This document shows, one piece after another, positions 32,162 to 32,650 of a DNA stretch of 32,650 nt. The notes beneath the pieces were generated by a model that made no database searches, was not told where the DNA came from, and saw only the letters and a program-made list of their open reading frames with translations. The stretch spans positions 1 to 32,650 of the forward strand of contig JAMWCP010000006.1 in NCBI GenBank assembly GCA_023819665.1, written 5' to 3'. Made by a program: the position numbers and the translations under genes. How positions within the stretch are numbered: the stretch's first letter is position 1; each line of letters begins with the position of its first letter. The DNA comes from Candidatus Omnitrophota bacterium (GTDB lineage: Bacteria > Omnitrophota > Gorgyraeia > Gygaellales > JAMWCP01).

Positions 32162-32650
32162 TTAATATTCAGGAGTATGTGGTGGCATAGGGGGTGTTTT
32201 TTCTTCCTCGGGTTTTTCCGCAACCAAAGCTTCAGTGGTAAGTAAAAGTCCTGCAATACTAGCGGCATTCTGTAAAGCTAACCTTACCACCTTTACCGGA
32301 TCAATAATCCCTGCCTTTATCAAATCAGTGTACTCCAGTTTATCTGCATCAAAACCAAAAGGACCACTCTGTTCTTTTACTTTCTGAGCCACTACCACAC
32401 CTTCTACTCCCGCATTTTGAGCAATCTGTCGAAGTGGCTCTTCTAATGCACGTTTTACAATTTCTAAACCTACTTTCTCGTCACCCTCTAATTTAATTTG
32501 CTCCAAGGCAGGAATTGTTCTTAAAAAAGCAACTCCTCCTCCTGGAATAATACCTTCCTCCACTGCTGCTCTGGTGGCATGAAGAGCATCTTCTACACGG
32601 GCTTTCTTTTCTTTCATCTCAGTCTCTGTAGCTGCTCCTACATTAATCAC
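32162..32650 (-). CDS. groEL: Chaperonin GroEL, C-terminal part (runs off the right edge)
   Basis: The C-terminal 163 codons or so of the 60-kDa chaperonin; the 5' part lies beyond 32650. [20 protein letters not shown], the following [35 protein letters not shown] and [20 protein letters not shown] are diagnostic. The tail is [15 protein letters not shown], without the GGM repeats that many GroEL proteins carry. The apparent Met at the right edge is a GTG valine codon inside the gene, not a start. Confidence 0.97.
   Translation of the reverse strand: MINVGAATETEMKEKKARVEDALHATRAAVEEGIIPGGGVAFLRTIPALEQIKLEGDEKVGLEIVKRALEEPLRQIAQNAGVEGVVVAQKVKEQSGPFGFDADKLEYTDLIKAGIIDPVKVVRLALQNAASIAGLLLTTEALVAEKPEEEKTPPMPPHTPEY

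Noticed and set aside
1-32650. CRISPR arrays, tRNA or rRNA genes, insertion sequences
   Set aside because: No regular repeat-spacer pattern, no cloverleaf or rRNA-like stretch and no transposase frame was found by reading; a profile search could still find something weak.

Overview
The window is AT-rich and every credible gene lies on the minus strand, so transcription runs from high to low coordinates. It suggests a diderm (Gram-negative-type) bacterium: there is a TonB system, an outer-membrane receptor, an LpxL/HtrB-like acyltransferase, a PilMNOPQ type IV pilus machine and a short type IV pilin. The pilin style, the compact HrcA, the DUF2344-RNase G pair and the order hrcA-grpE-dnaK-dnaJ-fmdB would fit Candidatus Omnitrophota or a related lineage, but this placement is an impression, not a proof. 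No tRNA, rRNA, CRISPR array, insertion sequence or prophage was seen.

Region by region, in the direction of transcription. (1) 32650-24150 is a proteostasis block: the 3' end of groEL, two small ORFs (a four-cysteine zinc-ribbon-like protein and a basic 53-aa protein), clpB, then a strong promoter and a compact hrcA, grpE, dnaK, dnaJ, an fmdB-type zinc ribbon, and a VanZ-like membrane protein that appears to start at AUU. (2) 24167-18673 carries a DUF1015 protein, accD, an orphan MalK/UgpC-type ABC ATPase and two GGDEF proteins. (3) 18660-12150 is the type IV pilus locus: a major-pilin gene with its own promoter, structured leader and terminator, then pilMNOPQ from a promoter so close to the pilM ATG that the mRNA may be leaderless, then a half-length DUF2344 gene and RNase G. 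(4) 12099-7561 is an envelope-lipid operon behind a consensus promoter: small HTH protein, MGDG-synthase-like glycosyltransferase, LpxL-like acyltransferase, GT2 glycosyltransferase, pcm, small multidrug export protein, and the corrinoid adenosyltransferase gene cobO. (5) 7559-114 is a vitamin B12 uptake region with two cobalamin riboswitches, each with its own promoter and intrinsic terminator. The first controls btuF-btuC-btuD and a 52-aa HTH gene. The second, compact and divergent, controls a Dph6-like PP-loop ATPase, a BtuB-like TonB-dependent receptor, TonB, a YvlD/holin-4-type membrane protein and yjbQ. (6) The left edge holds a promoter and Shine-Dalgarno site for a gene beyond the window.

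Region 5 makes functional sense as one corrinoid acquisition route: receptor and TonB across the outer membrane, BtuF-BtuCD across the inner membrane, and CobO for adenosylation. Two genes carry single-base lesions relative to their families: yjbQ has a one-base deletion near its 3' end, and dnaJ has an in-frame UGA at codon 11. Either could be real or a sequence/assembly error. Six coding or RNA elements (52-aa HTH, VanZ, 53-aa basic protein, both riboswitches, the pilin leader stem) lie in stretches that ordinary ATG-ORF calling leaves blank.
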